Shown: piece after piece, positions 59,125 through 64,000 of the stretch | Layout of the letters: each line of letters opens with the position of its first letter | How positions within the stretch are numbered: the stretch's first letter is position 1 | Origin: Anopheles merus | Lineage: Eukaryota; Arthropoda; Insecta; Diptera; Culicidae | DNA length: 64,000 nt | NCBI RefSeq assembly: GCF_017562075.2 | Contig: NC_054082.1 | Coordinates: forward strand, 55,182,681 to 55,246,680 | Direction: 5' to 3' | Made by a program: the position numbers and the translations under genes | Notes under the pieces: generated by a model | Seen by the model: the letters and a program-made list of their open reading frames with translations, nothing else | What the model was told of the DNA's origin: nothing | The model's database searches: none

Positions 59125-59179
59125 ATGCATCAAAAATTGGAAATTTTGGAATGGGAACCGCTCGATGGGTCCCGTACGC
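59125..59179 (+). CDS. Candidate first coding exon, ends in phase 1
   Basis: The ATG at 59125 opens 18 codons plus one base, MHQKLEILEWEPLDGSRT, and ends at ACGC followed by GTGAGTG, a strong donor at 59180. The acidic/hydrophobic composition is coding-like. The frame is open upstream to about 59026, but without an ATG. Exit phase 1 agrees with 37667, 39009, 49347 and 55174, so it could be the most 3' of the alternative first exons. A TATAAATA at 58449 is too far upstream to be its TATA box. Not recognised. Confidence 0.38.
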
Positions 59180-59199
59180 GTGAGTGTATGCAGCTCACT

Positions 59200-60010
59200 G
59201 GGCGTGCAGCCGTCCCCATTCTAATCGTCGTCTTCCCATGCAGTGCTGATCATACGCTCAGCCTCGATACCCTGGTGCGGGGCAGTAGAGTGTCTGCTCG
59301 TTGCAGTTACCGAGTGAGTGCATCGATGTACCCGCTTTGGCAGCGTTAGTTGCCGAAATAAAAACACCTCAAAATATGTACTAGTATGCGTGCGTGTGTG
59401 AAATTGATGCAACAGTTGAACTGTGCTTAGAAAAGTTGGCGCGCTTGGCAGCTGCACCGAACACATGCACACATCAGTTTGGTAGAGACGTGTGCCAAAC
59501 CGGGACGGAAACAACTGATTTGCTTCGTGTCCCGTCGACGACGTCGGTTAGGGGGTGGGGATGGAAATAGATTTAGAAAAAGCAGCTCTACGCCCAGCCG
59601 AGCAGCCCAAGCAGCCCCACACCCGGGGACAACGATGCGTTAGACTAGGACAAAGCGATAATGCATTTTCGAGCTGCAGCTGTGTTTTCTAATGCATCAC
59701 GAGTAACCTATGGGGATGAGGCAAGCACTTGTCGGCTTGGTAAAAAAATAACCTACCGAGAGGTGCATAGAAAAACCGGATCCCGAACCCTCGTTATTGG
59801 TTAGCCTGTTTGAGAGATTGAATGCGGGATTTTGAAGAATAAGCAACGAACGTGCACGAACGTTGCATGTTATATTTTCGAATGTAGTACTTCGAATGCC
59901 AATAACATGCAAAGTGATTTAACTCTTTACGCCAACCAAGATACGAATAAAAATCTTCTTTTAATTAGAAAACTCTCCATATTTAAGGCCCACCTTTTTC
60001 GTATCGTACC
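59200..60010. other. Region without a supported gene
   Basis: Moderate GC with ORF shadows only. I see nothing in it that I would annotate. Confidence 0.4.
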
Positions 60011-60017
60011 TTAAAAA

Positions 60018-60335
60018 TGGTCGCATTTTATATATAGAGAACCGGATACGGCTAACAAACTTGACCGGAATGACTCAACCGATGGACGGTTCCACAGCGC
60101 AATCTTGACCTTAATGAGCCACCAAGCGGACGATTTTAATGAGATTTTGATTGATCGCATAGATCTAACTCCACTGCACTGCAGCGTGCTACATGCCAGA
60201 GAAATGCCAGCTTTCCACCGGCGGTTCATTTTAAATTATTTAAATAACCATCAACGTACGCCGCTTACCTCAGCGCCCAAAGTTTTGTCAAAGAGCGATC
60301 GTCACCAATGCATAGTTTTCGTACTTCCCATTTGA
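60018..60335 (+). other. Two-strand open block, possibly conserved element
   Basis: The plus frame is open for about 105 codons (containing DSTDGRFHSAILTLMSHQAD and ending in a stop; first ATG at about 60114). The complementary minus frame (60229-60011, 72 codons from an ATG) is open too. The DNA also carries TTTAATGAG and GATTGATCG, which resemble homeodomain and Hox/Exd-type sites. I cannot tell whether this is an exon, a conserved regulatory element or chance. Confidence 0.2.
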
Positions 60336-60339
60336 ACAG

Positions 60340-62190
60340 CGAACAGCAGTTCAGCGTTTAATTGAGCTTCATTACGGTTGATCGAGGCTATGCCACGGTT
60401 TAAGAACAAAATGCTGGAAAATAGGTTATGACATGTGAGCGCTCAATGCCACCGATCACACCATTTACGATGCAGAGAACCAAACCGGACGAAGGCTTTT
60501 TCGCAAGCGAACCAAAACCGAGTGCCTTCCATTTCCCGCGCTCAGAACGGTTCTAAAACGGGTTCGGTGCAAGCAGTGACTCCCTTCATCCCCACCTCCG
60601 ATACCGACAGTGCCTCTACACACAGTATCCACATACGCCAATTCAAGATTCAAATCGTGTGCCCCCAAAGGCCAAACCCTCGAAACGACCATTTTTAACG
60701 TTTGCCTTCCCTCCCTCTCGTGCTCAAGCCCTTCTCTGCGGCCACAAGACAGCTCCTGCTGCTTCGCTTCACGCTCTGCGTTGATTCGTAGCTGCCCTTC
60801 ATCCCTACTACACACTGGCCCCACAGAGTGGCTAGAAATAACGCCGCAAATAACACTCCAACCACACATAAAAAAACCCCCGCTGAACCCTCAAACCCAA
60901 GCTGCTGCTGCGAGCTTAATTCGATAAATTTAAATAAATCTAAACTTGAAATTCCACCACCGCTGGTAGAGAGACCTCGAAGTGGTTTTACCTGCTGTGC
61001 TCCGTACCTACTTCCCTTCCCCCTCCCTCCTCTCCCCTTGCCGTACAGCATTAAGTTCAAGTTTTTCGCCATTACCCTGCCATTGCGCCTAACTGCGCTG
61101 CCCTAACGTGCTGCTCGATGTCCTTCATCGTTTCAGTTCCTCGATCATCGATCGTTGTTGGGGGGAGCGCAATATGGCGACCCCAAGCGCAAACGGCGAT
61201 CGTACCAGTGGGCACTCGAACGTGCGTAATTAGCGCCTAACGAGCGGTCACTAGATACTCCCCCAGCAGCACTGTCGTGCAGTGCCGTTTTTGCGAAGTG
61301 AGTTGTGCGCGAGCGTGGCCAGCGCAGTCGGTGGCACGGATAGCGCAGAACAGAATGAGATAGCAACTCCACTACCGACTAAGAATTCGAGATCATTAAC
61401 GATCGATACACCCTACCTACGGCTGCGCTCAGGTTGCATTCAGCTGCCGAACCGGTTGCACTTCCTTGAGCGAGAGGGAGGCCATACAGCCGAGCCAATT
61501 GGCAATCATTTTGGCATCAAACAAAACAAAATATTTGCCCCACATTGCATCGCAACACAGCGTCGTAGCTAAAATGGCAGCCAATGTGTTGCCAACGTCA
61601 GAAGGGTGGCCCGACGACGTGAGTTAAGCATCATCCGGAACTTCAGATCGGGCACATTAGGCACCAAGTTTTCGCTTATCAAGTCACATATGCCACACGA
61701 TAGTCACCCGCACTCTTTGGCCTTTGTTGAGCACACCGTGCATCTGAATTGGTCACGTCCTCGGCACGTGTAACCGCTGATTCGCCTCCGCCATGTTGAT
61801 GCAGAACTGTTTCTGATAGTTTGTACAATTGTGCCCTGTTTTGGAGTCCGTCGACAAGAAGAACGTTGCCATTGGTTGTGTTGTATTGTTCTTAGCACTA
61901 CCCCAGTTATCTGTTCTGCTTGTTATAGTGAAATATCTGGTTGTTTGATACATTTTCATAACCATCATTTAGACGGTTGGTTTTGGATTGAAACACTATT
62001 TTCAACCTCTTCAAGTGGCCTGTATCACTTACAGTCAAAGGTCAATTTAAAACAATATACAAACTAGTAGTTTTTTCTACTAAGATACTTAAAACATAAT
62101 ACTTAGTGTCTTTTCCCCCTTTTTCCACCTCGAGTTTATCTGTCAACCTTGTTGTGAGGGCTGCCCCTGCGATTCAACTCCCTTGTTTGC
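60340..62190. other. Region without a supported gene
   Basis: Moderate GC to 61620, mixed after. A weak ATG-to-donor block at 61174-61221 (MATPSANGDRTSGHSN, donor GTGCGT, phase 0) overlaps a CAATATGGCG motif resembling a YY1/Pho site and is not called. Otherwise nothing was seen. Confidence 0.4.
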
Positions 62191-62202
62191 TATCGAACGC
62201 AG

Positions 62203-62287
62203 TGGGCTTTGCAAGCGTGTGGGGTACAGTGTGCACAAGAATCACGCTGGCAACGGGGAGGAAACGGGTACACGCGGCGGGTCGAAC
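62203..62287 (+). other. Candidate exon, frame undetermined
   Basis: A pyrimidine-containing acceptor (CCCTTGTTTGCTATCGAACGCAG, of which the last bases are AACGCAG) ends at 62202. The donor GTCGAAC followed by GTGAGTTGG at 62288 is strong. All three frames are open over the 85 bases, so composition does not decide. The phase-2 entry reads GLCKRVGYSVHKNHAGNGEE, and phase 1 reads GFASVWGTVCTRITLATGRK. It could be the missing phase-2 exon after 16450, or a leader exon. Confidence 0.25.
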
Positions 62288-62586
62288 GTGAGTTGGGACG
62301 CATTTTTCTAAGTGCGACTCATCGTAGCCCCTTCATTGTCGCGTGAATCGGTCACACGCGCTGAAATAGGGCATACGTTTTTTTGTTCGTTTGTCGACAC
62401 TTTGCGAGTGGCAAAATGGCCCATTTTTTGGCGCCACGTTTTTGCCTTTGTTTGTGTAGTTCTCATTACAAACAAATATATTCCACTGCTTTGTTTGTTG
62501 TATTTACTCGCCCTCAGAGAGTGATTGTTTAGGAATGTACGATGTTTTTGGATAACTTTATGCAGGATTTCATTTTTTCCCCTAGG

Positions 62587-62626
62587 ATAAATAAACATAC
62601 TCATTCCCCTAGGATAAATTTATTCA
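62587..62626. repeat. Short direct repeat
   Basis: CCCCTAGGATAAAT occurs twice, about 29 bases apart (starting near 62580 and 62608), in AT-rich DNA. It is probably a small tandem duplication. Confidence 0.6.
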
Positions 62627-63386
62627 AAATGTTTAAAATATCGCAACTTTCTTGTGTATAACGTCCAGCCTGACATACCCATCTCATTAAGCGTATTACT
62701 TCACAGTAGCCCACGTTGCATTGAAGGAAACGCTCTTGTCATTGCAAGGGCCATACATTTATGTAGAAAGCAATCGATACTCACGAGCCATACGATCCGT
62801 CGAGTGTATTCCAAAAATTCCACACAACAAAGAAAAGCCACACACAACTCCCCATCCCTCGCGATGCAAGAAAGATCATATCACTTTCGCTTTCATGTGA
62901 ATCACTTCGGCGCATCGCAAAAAGAAACAAAAATGCTCTCGATGACGCGAGAACCGCCACGCCGTGGCCTCATTTCGGTTGCATCTTACCGAAAATGCAT
63001 GTCAGCGAAAGGGAAGCAATTTCACATGCACGCAAAAGAGAAAGCACGAGTCGGGTGGATTGTAGGCGAGACGAGGGACCGCGCAACACGATCCGTTCGA
63101 CCATTCGAGATAAACAAAGCGACACTCGGGCTCAAGGTCTTGCCGTCCCGTCGGATGGCCTGCCGCTCGTTTGCAGCTCACACACACACACCCACTCACA
63201 CACACTCAGAGTCCGTGCCACTGCAGCACAGAGGATCAGGAGAAATTCGATTCGATTTCGGCACATTTTGGCGCGTCCCCAGCGTCGTTGCCTGCACACA
63301 CGCATGCGAAACTGCAGCCGAAATATTGCATGCCGGCCGAATCTTGCCGAAGTTCCACTGCCTACTACGGCATGTGCTTTTTGCAG

Positions 63387-63446
63387 TGAGAGCCAAGCAC
63401 CAAGCGCGGTTTGCCGGTCGCTCGCTGCGTTGTGGTCGCTGCGAGG
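63387..63446 (+). CDS. Candidate internal exon, 60 bases, phase 1 to 1
   Basis: A GTGCTTTTTGCAG acceptor ends at 63386 and a GTGAGAAC donor starts at 63447. The block between is exactly 60 bases and enters and leaves in phase 1: RAKHQARFAGRSLRCGRCE, a basic peptide with two cysteines. A phase-2 reading is open too. It lies downstream of all the phase-1 first-exon candidates and would be in frame with them, but it also lies inside stop-poor GC-rich DNA, where open frames are cheap. Not recognised. Confidence 0.25.
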
Positions 63447-63449
63447 GTG

Positions 63450-64000
63450 AGAACCTCGTGCTGTGTTTTTGCCCAAAACCCCCCAATTTCGGGACGGCAA
63501 TCTCGGGTGCGTAGGCCGTGAGCGATTCCACTTGCGAGACACAGCACACGACGAAACCGCTTCCTAGTCTGCTGGGTGCTTGTGCATGTATATCTGATGC
63601 TCACCCCAAATTTGCACTCGGTGGTGTGCTTGCGGTGTGCCGACCGAGACCGTGAAAGGACGGCTTTGTATTCGGGGTTGGCGATTGCATTTTTTTCTCT
63701 CTTCTATTTCGTTTTATTGTACCTTCCCCTTGTCCTACTTTCATGGCCAGACGGACAGCTCGCGTATCGGCTGAGTGTAATGATGATGCACGGGCAACGC
63801 GTACGCGACGCAACGATAACGAAAGGTTTTTGGGTGTTCTTTTTATTGGGAGCGCGCTATCTGGTTACGCAGAGGAAGGGCAGGTTCCCTTCCTCCACCG
63901 TCCTGTGGTCCATTTTTTTATGAGCCGAAAGCTACGCAGTGGACGGAGTCTGCGTTTATTTTTGTTTATTTTCCGACTGAATGCCTGTGCGAACGATGGC
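63450..64000. other. GC-rich edge region, no gene called
   Basis: GC-rich DNA with several overlapping ORFs on both strands, then T-rich sequence from about 63680. No splice pair or promoter is clear before the window ends. Confidence 0.4.

Overview
The window looks like non-coding-rich insect DNA, most likely from an Anopheles mosquito. This is inferred from several tRNA-derived SINE copies that resemble the Anopheles SINE200 family, TCAGT-type arthropod initiators, very dense GT and GA/CT microsatellites, and short exon-like blocks set in multi-kilobase introns and intergenic DNA. No bacterial-style operon, complete single-exon gene, rRNA, intact tRNA or CRISPR array was seen. I could not identify the gene or genes by name.

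The main content is a series of short plus-strand blocks. Most start with an ATG, stay open for 7 to 62 codons and end at a canonical splice donor. They fall into two reading-phase sets. Upstream, three blocks (8503-8570, 11000-11049, 13333-13400) all end in phase 2 and precede the best internal exon here, 16352-16450, whose acceptor is also phase 2. Further along, 37667-37760, 39009-39066 and 49347-49533 all end in phase 1 and precede a second internal exon at 50974, whose acceptor is phase 1. More phase-1 first-exon candidates lie at 5857, 22413, 55174 and 59125. This is what a locus with many alternative promoters, each giving a different N-terminus, would look like. Whether it is one gene or two cannot be settled from this sequence, because the shared downstream exons are not visible.

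Region by region: 1-8.3 kb is microsatellite-rich with weak exon candidates. 8.5-16.5 kb holds the phase-2 first-exon set and its common exon. 16.5-37 kb is mostly intronic or intergenic, with a TATA/initiator promoter at 21.85 kb, a two-exon leader at 25.7-26.1 kb, a SINE with a perfect target-site duplication at 26.4 kb, and coding-like ORFs of unknown status at 27.1 and 31.5-34.6 kb. 37-51.2 kb holds the phase-1 set and its common exon. 52.2-55.2 kb is a CpG-rich promoter-like area followed by a long 5' leader. 55.2-64 kb holds a minus-strand SINE, further exon candidates, and stop-poor GC-rich DNA near the right edge.

All exon calls rest on splice signals, open frame and codon character read by eye. 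Transcript evidence would be decisive.
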